Source of the DNA: Lottia gigantea
Taxonomy: Eukaryota; Mollusca; Gastropoda; Lottiidae
Direction of reading: 5' to 3'
Assembly (NCBI RefSeq): GCF_000327385.1
Contig: NW_008710566.1
Span: 679,412 to 743,411 of the forward strand
Length of the DNA: 64,000 nt
This document shows, in pieces, positions 1 to 12,300 of the stretch (its first letter is position 1; every line of letters starts with the position of its first letter). Position numbers and translations under genes: made by a program. The notes under the pieces were generated by a model that saw only the letters and a program-made list of their open reading frames with translations, was not told the DNA's origin and made no database searches.

Positions 1-130
1 CGTCAAATTAACCTTTTGACCTACCATTGCTTTAACCAATCAAATTTCAGCCCTCTCCTGTGCTGGCATTTTGTGAGAGAGTGACAGAATTTGATTGGTT
101 AAAGTAGATGTCATCAGACTAGAATGAGAT
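1..130. repeat. Partial foldback element related to that at 25343-25692
   Basis: The core CAATCAAATTTCAGCCCTCTCC and its inverted partner AATTTGATTGG face each other across about 40 bp. The same inverted core lies in the centre of the larger element at 25343-25692. Positions 130-225 lie beyond the last visible exon donor and show nothing else. Confidence 0.5.
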
Positions 131-225
131 CACTGTATTTCTCAAATCTTGATTTCAATTAAGTTTTGGTGAAACAGGTCCCTGAATTTTAATCAAATCA
201 GAAATCAAAGAAAGTAGTATCCTAC

Positions 226-356
226 CTATGACCCTCTTTTTTAACATGTTCTTTAAGCCTGTCCATTTCCTGTACAAAATCTTTCTTCATTCCTGACAAT
301 AAGGTTTTATAATAATTGGCACTGGCTTCACTTAGTTTAAAAGCTTGTTGGCCATC

Positions 357-448
<92 letters not shown>

Positions 449-3400
449 GATTGTTATATCCACTGCCTCCAGACTAGATAACCCCCAAAAAAATATCAAT
501 ATGATTATAAGGTATGTGAACTCTCTAGAAGGGATACTTAGTTAACAAACCAAAATACCAAATAGCCAAATTATGAACCAAAAAATATCAAAATAGCATG
601 AGCAATCTTATCATGGAAGCAGACTTTGTGACAGAAACAACTAAACTCAGAAATGAAGTTTGTTTCCAAATTTGCAGAACCCTAAAATATATCCTAAAAT
701 GCCCAAAATCATGAAAATGAATGGAAAGGAGAAACTTTATGTCTTCTGTATTAACCCTTTTCAGAAGGGCCTACTAGCAGCTGCTCTACAAACCACATTA
801 TTACATGATACAATACCCTAGCAGCTGCTCTACAAACCACATTATTACATGATACAATACCCTAGCAACTGCTCTACAAACCACATTATTACATGATACA
901 ATACCCTAGCAGCTGCTCTACAAACCACATTATTACATTATACAATACCCTAGCAGCTGCTCTACAAACCACATTACATGATACAATTCCCTAGCAGCTG
1001 CTCTACAAACCACATTAGTACATGATACAATACCCTAGCAGCTGCTCTACAAACCACATTATTACATGATACAATACCCTAGCAGCTGGTAAAGCAGCTG
1101 TTATCAAGTGATGTCATATAAAGTTATAACGCCACTGGAAAACTAAGAAATGAATAAAAAATTCCCAAACTTACTGTATCTGGCTGTATGTCCATTTTAA
1201 TTTCCATCTTTAGCTCTGGAGTTGTATGTGGTGCTGGTGGGTTGTTCTGAGCCTGAGATAGAGCTTTATTAGCTTTATCTAGATTACCTCGCAGTGTCTT
1301 GATTTTATCTGTAATAATATATAAGTAAGCTTATTTAAAGTTGGGGTTCCTTATTTTTTAGTGTCAAATTAAGCAAACTATTTCATTTATTGGTTAATTG
1401 ATGAATTATCATCTATTCTTAATCAAATCATTATGTTCTTATTGCATATAATTAAGAGACAATCAAAAATGTCCATGTATGTACAGTTTGAATAAACAAA
1501 AAAAGACTTTTTGACCTTTTTTGATCGGCCACTCATTGAAATTCCGCTGATAATTCTCTTCTAATTTAGCTAATTATGAATTAATTATGGACATGTGAGA
1601 CAAGCTGGTATTTTTCCAAGTCATAAGAACACCTCTACTTTCTATTCATATAAGTATTAGCATTTTCATTTTCATAAATGAAAATAAGGGAACCCATCTT
1701 TAAGGGTTAAAATTTCTTACTTTGTTCCTTGACGACATTGTTTTCTAGCATCATAATTCTATCTTGTAGTTCACCAATAATTACTTTATAATCACTAATC
1801 TCATCTTCTAGATTCTCTACTCTTTCTTTTAGTTCAATATTTACTACAATACATCAAATAAAACAGAGTTTTACACCCTCTTGTTCAGATGTAGGGAAAG
1901 ACGGCGAGGGCAACTAACAAGTCAAAGCATCAGAATTTTTTTGAACTTGAGCAAGATTCAAACCCATGGTACCTTATCACCTAGCAGACAACAATCCAAG
2001 TTACTACAGACTGAACTTTTCTCCTGCCAAGATGCAATAACCAAGGAAAATAATATGAAATGAACACCTCCATGCCAAATCTTTGCGAAAGACGGGCAGA
2101 GCCATGCAGTGTATGACCTTAAAGAGATTGACTGTTTTCCGCGGGTTGATTTTTTTCGCACGAAGCCATTTTTTCGTACAGGCGCATGCGTATTGATAAG
2201 AAGTACTAGAATTTGCAGCAAAAAAGAAGTAGGTATAGGTTCTACTTTTTTACGCGACAAGATTTTTCACGTATTTAGCTTATCCAATCAGATGCGAGAA
2301 TTTTGGCTAACAGCGTCATAGTGTCATGACGTCAAAGATGGCAGAAAACGGTATAGCCGACTTATCAGTCCAAACAAACTCTAGGCCCACGAATTTCATT
2401 GGATCCAGAGGAAATAAAACAAAATCTGGAAAATAATTAGAACTAGTTAATATAGACTCTAGCTTAATAGCAGGGCTTTGTTGAATGCCGCCATTTTGTC
2501 GCTGATGGGCAAGGACGTTAAAATAGCGATAACGTCAATCTTCGATGACAGTGGAAATCAAAATTCGTCGAGCGCTTTTATTTTGCGACGAAAAATTTCG
2601 CTTTGCGCCAAAAAATTGTTTCGTGGAAAACCGCCTTTATGCATGGTCTTTTAGCAAACAGAAATTGAGATTTATTTGCATCATTCTGTTGCTTCTGCCT
2701 TCTGTTACTAATATACACAGACAATGCCCATGCAGTGTTCAATGAGGGAAATATAAAATTATAGATAATTTCTTACTTGGGTGTTCAACTGTAACAGGTG
2801 GTGGTGTGGGAGTTTTAGTTGGTGAAGGGGGTGCTAATAATTCTGGTTGAGGTTCTGGTACGATTATTGGGGGTGGGGTAGGAGGAAGTTTAGCGAGCTC
2901 TTCCTTTAAATCTCTGACCACAATCTCTAGTTTACCAATTTTTATCAACAATTTGTCATTTCTGTCCAGGGCCATTCTCTACAAAATATTATTCTCCATA
3001 AAAACAATGGAAAACTTATGACAGGCCAAAGAAATAACAGAAAAAAAAGACAGAAAAGAAAGAAAAAAAAAAAAAAAGAAACAAGGATAACAACTATGGA
3101 GCCCCTTAGGCGCAATTTTCCGTACTTTTATAAAATATTTTGTTTAAAACGAAATGATTTTTCATTTAAATGAAATAATTATTTTGTTTAAACAAAATAC
3201 ATTTTTTATTTCATTTTAACGAAATAATTATTTTGTTTAATCGAATAACTTATTTCGTTTAAATGAATTAATTATTTCGTTCAAACGAAATATTTTATAA
3301 AAGTATTGAAAATTGCGCCTAAGGGGCTTCGTAAACAACTTAGGTTTGCAAAGGATCCTTTTTACCAGCTGGTCCTTGTAAAAACCTCTTAATCAATAAA

Positions 3401-6400
3401 TAATCAAACCCCAAATATTTATACCCATGTATAGTTGTCTGAAAAATTGGACGAATGACACATTCAAAATCATAAGACTTCCACATGGTGATCGAGATCA
3501 GAGCCCACAACCACCATTTGTTTGACATCCAAGCAACAAATAAAGTTTCTTACCAACTGATTTGCAAGATCATCTAAGGAATTTCTCAAGGTCAAGATTT
3601 CCCGTCTAGCTTCTGATTGGTCCTTGACATACCTTTCCTCCCTGGAACTCGCTAAGCTTAATTTCTGAAATGTGACAATCAAAATATTATAGAAACAAAT
3701 TTTGTGATTTCCACGCTTATGAATTCACACAATCACATATTTAGTGAATAAGAGTAAGAAAAAAAATCTCGAATAAATGGAATTAACCACAGAAAATAAA
3801 TGAAACAAAATATAAATAGATCTATATTGTAGGTGATCTGAGCATTTATTCAGATCTTTGACAGTCTATAAGAGCTATTAATAGACTAGATGAACCGCGT
3901 TTAAATGCAGCAGTCATTCAATATCGTCGGTGACCGCTTGAAACCTTGATACGCCATATTTGGTCATTTTGACTTTTTGGTACCGTTCTAAAGCTCGTAA
4001 AAGCGCAGATCTTGTGATCAAAACCTCGTATTCTTAGCTTGATTGTAAATAACCCAAAAAGCACTAATTAAATAACACGTATATAAACAGTCAGATTTAA
4101 AACCTTGTAAAATATATTATTATACGAGGTTCAATGTTCCTTTTCTGCTGATGAAAATGAAAAACCTTGTATACTGTATTATTATACGAGTTATTGGTTC
4201 AATAGGCCGGAGATCTCAAATTGTTATACGAGGTTTATATTTTCAAAGAATGAAAACCACGTACAGCGGTAAAAAAAATGATAAAGAATATTTGAACAAA
4301 ATACGTGTACAAATAGTTTTTTGCATTTTTCTCGAAAAGTAATTCCGCGTCATACTTTGTTATACGAGGTTTCAAGCGGTCACCCACAATATGTCTCTCA
4401 AACCCCACCAGTTCCTAGTAATTATTGAAACCAAAGTTTCTCTAAGATTCTATAGTCATATCTATAGTAAGAATTACCATTTACTCCCAAACTGTACAAA
4501 TATATGAAAATAAATTACTGGACCTACTATTTTGGAATCTTCAAAGTTTTTGGTAGCTATCGCTAACTCATTCAGCTTTCTATCCATGGCTTTGACGATA
4601 AATGCATATTGTTTTTTACCATTCTTAATAGCTGAAAAGAATCTAACTTGATTGAGATCTCATCAATATATTATATGAATATCTAGATCAGATAAAAACT
4701 GTAGTCTCTACCATGCCTACAAGCCAAATTTGACACGTTTTTAATAAGTCAAGGGCAATAACTCTGAAACAGTTCATCCGATAATTACCAATTTCGAACT
4801 TGACTGAGATCTCATCAATATATACATGCATAAGTTTCATGAAGATCGGATAGAAACTGTAGTCTCTATCGTGCCTACAAGTCAAATTTGATGCGTTTTT
4901 ACTAAGTCAAGGGCAATAACTCTAAAACAATTCATCTGATTATTACCAATTTTGAACTTGACTGAGATCTCATCAATACATACATGCATACCAAGTTTCA
5001 TCAAGATCAGATAAAAACTGTAGTCTCTATCGTGCCTACAAGTCAAATTTGACACGTTTTTACTAAGTCAAGGGCAATAACTCTGAAACCGTTCTTCCGA
5101 TTATTACCAATTTCGAACTTGTCCGAGAACTATATACATGAATACCAAGTTTCATCAAGATCGTATAAAAACTGTAGCCTCTATCGCGCCTACACGAAAT
5201 GTGAATGCACGGACCGTATAAAAATGACAAATTTCAGCTTACCATTTCTAAGTTGAATTCCTTTAACCCATTTAGAAGCTTCTTCTAGCAGATTGGTTAC
5301 GCTAGAAATTCCTTTTTCCCATTTCACTTTACCACTTAACAATGTGTGATCTGAAATGTAAAAAATGGAAATGGAGATGCACTCTACTAAACAGAACTCT
5401 GTAAAGCCAAAGAAGACAGGCAATGGCCATGAAGTGTGCAATGAGGGAAATTTTTGCCAGGATAGCTACACATATTCAATGATTCTGTTTTTTCAATGTA
5501 AAGTTACCTAAAAAATGTGAATGAAGTCTGCAGTACATATGGACTTGGTTTATTGACCCGTCTGAATGACTGAAACATATTTTTCCATGTTAGACTTTCT
5601 GACCTACGCCAGGGGCTGCCCAGGTGATAATTCCAAAGCTATTATTTTGACCTCTGCTTGGATTGATCATAAAGGTTTGTTACTCTGGCCAGTTGTAAAT
5701 AATTTAGAAAAATAACCCTTTATATCTTACCATCCATAACAACAATTTTAGGCGCTTGATGTTTTTCTTTCCTACAAATAATCATAATAGTGGAAAAAAA
5801 TGGATTTTCATGGTGAAAATAATGATTAAGACACTGGACATTTAATTTAATGGTGGCCAGCAAATTCGGTTTTTCTCCAATATCTAAAAGACTGATCTCT
5901 AAGAAATTGTGCATATAATTGGGTGATTCAATGCAAAAGCCATTTCGACTACCAATCAACAAGAAATTCCATGATCAGAATGAGTTTGGAAGAATGAAGG
6001 AGATCGAATGACTCACTCCACACCATCCAGGGCGGAGTTTCACCGCCATGTCATTCGACCCGACCAGATCTAACGAAGAATCAACAACCAAACCAACATC
6101 CAACACAGAACCATCAAGTTTGAACCAATCCAACTACCAACTACTACGAATACCAACAACTACCTAGTTTGTGATATCAGCATCCGCTGAATTCAATAAA
6201 GAATATATTGGCAGGCCATTTTGAAATCAGAAGTATAAATTTTGAGTGAAACATTCTACTTACTTGTCTAAGATTTTTCTTACTTGACGTAAAACAAGTT
6301 GACTTAGATTTTTAAATCTTTGGATATTCTCAGTAAAAATATACATATCATCTCTACAAAAAAACCCAAAAATACATAATAATAGAAAATTAAACTTTGC

Positions 6401-9325
6401 AATCGATTATGTTCATAAAAAATTACCATCATATACCCCTTCACCATTTACGTCATGTCTGCAGTTCAAAGTATTTTTTAAACCATTTCTGCGTGCCCAG
6501 CCAAAAGTTCAAGGGTCACAAACGAAAGTTAAGGTGATGCCCAACACTAATATACAGTCATAGTAAAAGTAATTCAAAATAATGTTAGAAAACAGTTGTG
6601 GAGGTGTGGAAAATCTCCAGGCCTAGTTTTTCTGTCTCTATTCCAGCCAATAACTGTCAAAATATCTATCAGAGGCATGAATAAAGGAAGATGTTTCAAA
6701 CCACTATGACCCTAGTTCTGACTTACGTTGTATCATTGTAAGCTATATCTGCTTCAGTCATGGCCTGATCATACTCTTCACTTGGGATTAGTTCTTTCTC
6801 CTGAAGATAAAGTATAAAAATTGACAACAAATATCAACAAACTTTATAGTGAAACAGGGAGCCATGGTGGCTCAGTGAGTTAGACACTTGCTCGCTAACC
6901 TGAAGGTCCAGGATTCAATCCCGGCATAGGTCGAGATAATACCTTCGGATTTTTCAACCTGGTTTCCCCCTGTCAGTGATGCAGGTAAGAGGGGCTGACA
7001 TGGAAAAAGCGTCTAGTCGTTCAGATGGGACAATAAACCGAGGCCCTGTGTGCTACAGGCTGTGCTCGCCCCTCGACAGTTGGAAATCAAAAGAGAGCAG
7101 GCTAATGCCGCTTTCCTGGCAAAATTTCCCTCATTGCACCTTGCATGGCGTTGCCCATCTTCATTAGCCCACATGGTGCAGAAAAGTAGGACGTAAAACT
7201 CCATTCATTTCATTTTGTTTCAAGTGAAATTTGATGCTGGAATGTAATTCTTCAAAAATTTTCTCTTATGCGGTGAGTTTGCATAGGGTGACCATGAGAG
7301 CTCTTTCTCTGCTGCGAACATTTTATGTTTCAGATATAAAATCCCCCATCAGGGCAGCTAGTTTAAGACTGGGGTTGAACATCCAAGGCGCAAAAACAAA
7401 AAAGCTGAACCTACCAATTCATCCTGAGCAACACCAATCCATGTGGCCACATTATCCAACAAACCATAACGTTCTTTACAAGATCCCAGATATTCATTGA
7501 TGTTACCAATAATATCCTTCCTTTCATCTATCTACAATAAAAAATACATAGCTAATATTTTACTATGTGGACTCTCTGAAAGATATATCAAGTTGCAAAC
7601 CTGTATGACAAATAAACTCTATGAACAATCTGAAAGAGCTGCTTGGAGAATGTACTTAGAAACAATGTGTTAAGGGAAACAACTCATGAAAGTGCAATTG
7701 TCAAAAAAATGACCACAATGGAAGCATACATAAGAATGTCATCTCTGATCACTTATGACGTCATCTAACACTTAGTTTTAGTGGAATTGCAGGAACCACA
7801 GACTGATTGAAAATAGGAATGGTACAAATTGATGCTATCAGTGTCCCATGTTACACATAAAAAATTTAGAAAACAAATTTAGAAAAACTCTTTACAATCC
7901 CTTTAAATATTGCAAAAAATATGTCATTATTACCTTTTGTCTTTTATTTCTGGATTCCATGGAAATCATCTGAAGAGTTCCTGCAAGCTTCTGCTAAAAA
8001 TAAAACATTTCACAAAACTTTGATTCATTTCACAGCCAAATGCAAATACAAGAAATGGGAAACAAATTTTAGGACTGTCTCAGAAGTTTGAAGTGAAACC
8101 GGCTGCTAATTCTAAATTCTAACAAGTGGTACAGAGAGTTGATTAAGCTAAAAATTAGATGACAAAAACTCTTAAAGGGATTCTGATGTCAATCCTGCAA
8201 AATTTGCTTGTATCACATAAGTCCGGGGGTGATGTCATAAAACACTTAGTAAAAAAAAAAACACTAAGTTTTAGTAGAAATGCTGGAACCACAGATGTCT
8301 GATTGAAAATTGGAATGGTGCAAATTGATGCTATCAGTGTCTCTGATACACACAAAATTTAGAAAACCTTTTTACACTCCAAAGATATATTGAAAAAAAA
8401 AGTAAACAGATACCCATTCAAGTTACAGTAGATAGTAAAAACCAGGTAAAAGTCTGATCATCAACGGAGATAGGGGCAGTGGCTCAATTAGATGGGTTGG
8501 GGCCCATTTCCTGCAATCCTGGCAATTTAACATGCTTATAATATGCTCGCGTGAATTTTTTGATTGGTGAGGGGGCCCCCCTTAGGAGTGCCACCTGTGG
8601 ACATGGTTCAACCAGTTGAGGCACTGGATAGGCACTTTTAATAAAAAGGCATAAGAACATCACCTTATCCATTTTGACTTCATCCTCATCATCATCAATC
8701 CCAGCATTCATCAGTGCAGCTTTCACTCGGCTGCTGATTCCATCTAGCTTATCTCGTAACTCCTGCTGTATTCGCTTCTTTTTCTGCTGAGCAATATCAG
8801 TCAGGATTGCTAGTGTATGTTCTGGTGGACCTTTGGCCACCGAGGTGTCAGAAGATCTTCTGAATCCACCATCTAAACCACCAATAGAACTACCGAAAAA
8901 TCCCCCTTTTCTTGTGCCAGCACCTTTTATTGCAGGCAATTTCCATTTTTGAGCGACAGTCATATCCAACATTGTGCTGTTTTCTTTGGCTGCTTTTATT
9001 GGATCAATCATGTCCGATATTTGTGGAAATTTTCGTGTTGGTTCTGGACTCTGAGTCTTAAATTTGGCATCCATGGCGGCCATTTTATTTGGTGAAATAG
9101 ATTTTGGCCCACTTGAGACTCTGGCTCGTCCATCAGATTTTAAGGCAGCCTTGGCTTTTTTCTCTTTGGACTGAAGGCCACCCTTCCGCATCTCAGCTCT
9201 GAGCTGTTTCCATGCATTTCTACCATCTGAACCCATCTGCATTTTTGGTCGGCGACCATTTCTGATATTTTTGTCATCTTTCATATGTTTTGTTGACTTA
9301 TAATTATATGAGGTTTTAGACTGAC
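226..9325 (-). CDS. Coiled-coil protein, tentatively FAM186-like; 13 coding exons, 3' end outside window
   Basis: Exons (coding order, right to left) 9325-8664, 7993-7934, 7531-7415, 6800-6727, 6353-6264, 5771-5731, 5350-5243, 4631-4528, 3664-3554, 2978-2777, 1843-1721, 1308-1175, 473-226. Each junction is GT-AG and every phase agrees, giving at least 677 residues from the ATG at 9284. The frame stays open upstream of that ATG to an AG at 9326, so the true start may lie in an earlier exon. The N-terminal ~205 residues are basic and low complexity, followed by a helical part beginning LAILTDIAQQKKKRIQQEL, long coiled-coil stretches, a proline-rich linker (exon 2978-2777) and a Gln31 tract (exon 473-226). 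From memory, the LAI..I.Q....R segment and the following KE..L.....W.G...D.L pattern resemble vertebrate FAM186A/B; this is an unverified match. Function unknown. Most introns carry a dispersed element. Confidence 0.85.
357..449 (-). repeat. (CAA)31 microsatellite encoding Gln31
   Basis: Thirty-one uninterrupted CAA codons on the minus strand, in frame inside the exon 473-226. The frame reads SGGSGYNN before the run and DGQQAFKLSEAS after it. All codons are CAA with no CAG, so the tract should be prone to length change. The plus-strand poly-leucine reading frame is its shadow. Confidence 0.85.
776..1090. repeat. 44-bp tandem array, about 7 copies
   Basis: The unit begins AGCAGCTGCTCTACAAACCA and recurs every 44 bp (776, 820, ...), nearly identical copy to copy with one short deletion. 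It sits in the intron 474-1174 of the coiled-coil gene. Confidence 0.9.
1335..1703 (-). mobile_element. Family B MITE (TTAA-bounded), fills an intron
   Basis: A 369-bp non-coding element with inverted ends of the form TTAAAGATGGGTTCCCTTAT (left end here slightly diverged). It has close relatives at 17645-18020, 26428-26793, 48413-48781 and 60205-60563. It occupies 369 of the 412 bp of the intron 1309-1720. TTAA at both borders could be the target duplication typical of piggyBac-type transposition. Confidence 0.85.
1844..2776. other. Intron with a diverged CG-containing segment (about 2090-2670)
   Basis: Intron between exons 2978-2777 and 1843-1721. Positions 2090-2670 are richer in CG and contain short inverted motifs (TTTTTTCGCACGAA / TTTCGTGGAAAACCGCC) that suggest an old foldback element, plus a TGACGTCA at 2327. 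A SINE-body scrap lies at about 2715-2752. No coding exon was found here. Confidence 0.35.
3098..3331. mobile_element. Family E palindromic MITE
   Basis: Ends GGAGCCCCTTAGGCGCAATT and its inverted copy, followed inward by inverted ACTTTTATAAAATATTT. The centre is built of alternating ATTTCGTTTAAA-like inverted words. A second, shorter copy lies at 41986-42125. It sits in the intron 2979-3553. Confidence 0.85.
3925..4387. mobile_element. Family F MITE, ~463 bp
   Basis: Inverted ends GGTGACCGCTTGAAACC / GGTTTCAAGCGGTCACC, with several internal TATACGAGGTT words. A second copy, in opposite orientation, lies at 18960-19424 and shares the whole interior, including the stretch on which a short spurious frame (MKMKNLVYCIII) is open in both. 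It lies in the intron 3665-4527. Confidence 0.85.
4670..5195. repeat. Family J ~160-bp unit, about 3 tandem copies
   Basis: Repeated words GTGCCTACAAGTCAAATTTG, CAAGGGCAATAACTCTGAAA and ACCAAGTTTCATCAAGATC recur at about 160-bp spacing. The family also appears at 21105-21690, 59640-60010 and 61000-61110. It fills the intron 4632-5242 of the coiled-coil gene. Its class is not recognised. Confidence 0.7.
6856..7216 (+). mobile_element. tRNA-derived SINE, near full length
   Basis: The head contains an A-box-like TGGCTCAGTGAGTTAGA and a B-box-like GGATTCAATCC about 35 bp further, as expected for an internal pol III promoter. The body is GGGGCTGACATGGAAAAAGC... and the tail TAGGACGTAAAACTCCATTC followed by ATTTC repeats. 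It lies antisense to the coiled-coil gene in the intron 6801-7414. Related pieces occur at 11331-11668, 31917-31965, 37715-37810, 46600-46690, 47560-47650, 49395-49670 and 51405-51440. Confidence 0.8.
7745..7910 (+). mobile_element. Family A element, one arm
   Basis: Contains TATGACGTCATCTAACACTT, GTGGAATTGCAGGAACCACA, GGAATGGTACAAATTGATGC and the terminal TTACAATCCCTTTAA. It is one arm of the foldback seen whole at 13838-14150, and lies in the intron 7532-7933. Confidence 0.7.
8168..8375 (+). mobile_element. Family A element, one arm
   Basis: Same order of words as the copy at 7745-7910: GATGTCATAAAACACTTAG, GCTGGAACCACAGATG, GGAATGGTGCAAATTGATGC, AAAATTTAGAAAACC. It lies in the intron 7994-8663 of the coiled-coil gene. 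Confidence 0.7.
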
Positions 9326-12300
9326 CTGCAAAATATTTAAAATCAAAAAAAAATCAACCAATTTTTGATTCACTCACTGAGCTTATATTCCCTAACTGTC
9401 ATATTCTGATTGAAAAAACTTTAAAATATAGAAGGCCTTTTTCTGAATAATTTGGACTTCACAAATGCATTTAAGTTCAACTTTTTTAAGATAAATTGTT
9501 TTGTTTTTTTTCAAACTTTGTATTATAGCTACACTTAAACCAAAATTATGAAACAACAATGGTAAAAATACAAATTGGTTCATTTTCTGGCTTTACTTTC
9601 ACAGGCAAATTTAAAAATAGTAGCCTAAAAGTTAACTGGCATTTCATTTCTTACACTAAAAATTCTGCAATTTATTGTCATAAAATAAATTTTTTGGACA
9701 GAAATTTCAAATATTAAAATGGACTTAAAGACCCTCTTCCAACCTTACCCTTCCCTCAAAATAATAACAAAAAACAACAGAAAAAATAACATGGTCAAAA
9801 TACTTCAAATCACCAAATGCATCATTTACAACAATAAAATTCCTGCAGATAGGCATAGTCGATCGTAGTCTTAAAACTAAAAATATTTAAATGCACGTGC
9901 GTGCATGAAATACCTGACAGCCCTTTAGTGAACTGCATCACTGACGGCACGTGTCACTGAAATTCACACCATGATTATTATTATGAATGAAATCATGAAC
10001 TGTGTCACGGCATTGACAGTTATCGCGTAACTGTCAAATATCAACTATTAACATGTGCTTATATTGTTTACTATAATAACCTTTTATCTTATACTCAACT
10101 CAACCACTTTTAAAATAGGGGACACAGCTTGGATACAAATTTCATTAAATCGCCTAGACTCTTTTGATTATTCTTGAATTGATTCCTTTTAAATTTTCTT
10201 CTTACTACTCGCTTGATATTTATTTTTGAAAATGAGACTTGAAAATCAATTTTTAAAAAAAGTTCGAAAAATTTGCTGACATTCCTTTTTGAAGCAATGG
10301 TATAGTCCACCCATTTATGGCTTTCAGAACAAGAAACAACCCCGTCTGTGACGTCATGAATTTTTCGCATGGCGAAGAAAAAAAAACCCAGCGGATGAAT
10401 TTCATTAGAAAAATAAATTAAGAAAAAATCGTGATTTTTGGGCATTTCGGAATAAATTAATTATATTGTGCGACACCACTTTGTGATTTTATGTTGCCTT
10501 TCCTAACATCGATTTTTAGAGAGAAAAATTCAATTTTTGACGGATCTATTTAAGACGCGTATGTAGATATTAAATATGCAGGTGTTGTTCGGTTGTTCAT
10601 TGTGATGCGAGTAGAACGACGACTGGCGATTAACCCCCGAGTTAAAATAACTCATTAATTCATTTGTAACATTAAGTACTTGAAAAGTATTCAGGTCGTT
10701 TGTGATATTTCTGTTCAGTTGTGCATTAGGATAGTGAAAATTAATCCACTGGCCGTTGATTGGTGAGTATTTTGTTTTGAAAGAGGGCGAATGTTTTCTT
10801 GTGTCGGCTGTCATGAAATTTTTCTCAGTGAAGTCTTATCGCCATTCTCGTCTACCGCGAGTTGATATCTTTCTCGGTTATGAGTTGACTGTTATTCTAC
10901 ATAAGCATGCATTTGACACATTGGTCATTTGTAAACAAACGCACGTGTGTTTGTTTTGATAGTAGGGTAATGTCGGTAAGTCTACTAAGTGATGCAGCAA
11001 AGGTGTAGGCTAGCAGTGACCCATTTCACTGTTCAAGTTAGTTGGTTTCATCTCACAGTTCACTTTTATATTGGGCGGCCTTTGTTTACACAGTTTTGCA
11101 AACCTAGCAGTTTTAACATTTTATTTTAAAGGCCTGTGCTAGTAATTTTATTTTCATGGTGTTCCAATATCTTAGTTTATTATTGACATTTTGTTTTTAA
11201 TGTACTTGAATAATAGGATAGATAATTAGATCTATTTAAATATTATTTAAGTGAATTATATGACAGTGCTCTCAAAAGTTGTGAAATTTAGAAAATGCAT
11301 GAATTTTCGTACTGGCTCCTCGAACCAAAAGCAGGAAGCCGCATTGGCTCAGTGAGTTAGACGCTTGCTCACTAACCTGAAGGTCCTTCGGATTTTTCAA
11401 CCCGGTTTCCCCCTGTGAGTGATTCAGGTAAGAGGGGCTGACATGGAAAAAGCGTCTAGTCTTTCGAATGGGACAATAAACTGAGGCCCCGTGTGCTACG
11501 GGCTGTGCACGTTAAAGATCCCTTGACAGTTGGAAATAAAAAAAAAGCAGACTCATGCCGCTGTCCTGGCAAAATTTCCCTCATTGCACCCTGCATGGCG
11601 TTGCCCGTCTTCATTAGCCCACATGGTGCAGAAAAGTAGGACGTAAAATTCCATTCATTTCATTTGACCATTGTGGTGGAACATGGTTAAGAGGTTGACA
11701 GACAACATTTTATTGACTATTTCAAAGCTTTTTAATGGCTGGCAGTAGGGATAGCAATAGAATTGATTAGGGATTAGATAGATGGTCTTGGTTGAAGAGG
11801 TTGAGTATCAACAACCCGTCAACTGCCAATATCGCTATGTAAAACATGATTTTAACCCTGCACAGTATTAAGCTTACAGGTACCAGTACAGTACCAGTTC
11901 CAAAATAACAAAATCTGTTTCTGCTTGAACACAAATCTTAAGGATTAGGTTAACTAAAAACAAAATTAAGTAGTTTCAAAAACTTGGAACCTCAATAGGG
12001 AAAGCTTCAACGGGATGAGTGCTTCTCCCATTGAACACATATCTGAAGGTTTTTGGAAGCATGTTTCAATCAGATAGCTTAATAAATGTGCAATAACTTA
12101 GAAGTGATCTTAAATAAGGAACATCCATTCAAAGATCTTAAAGGGAATGTCTGGCATAGTTTCAAAACAGTTGTGCTAAAAGTGAACATCCTTTTTTATT
12201 TGTAATCAGTTAACATAATTACAAGTTCGGTTAAAAATATAATTAATCTATGATCAGCTGATTAGGACACAAGTTAACACGGAAAGGGTTAAAGTTTAAA

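Noticed and set aside
345-545. Plus-strand poly-leucine frame
   Set aside because: Complement of the (CAA)31 coding tract of the minus-strand exon.
6861-6935. Functional tRNA gene
   Set aside because: A- and B-box words present but no cloverleaf arms; it is the head of a SINE.
8484-8663. Continuation of the coiled-coil frame past 8664
   Set aside because: A good donor (AAG|GTGATG) at 8664 joins in phase to the exon at 7993; the sequence beyond is intron with a changed composition.
10110-10959. Short frames on both strands upstream of the coiled-coil gene
   Set aside because: Low-complexity AT-rich translations without family match; the region is better seen as possible promoter or leader sequence.
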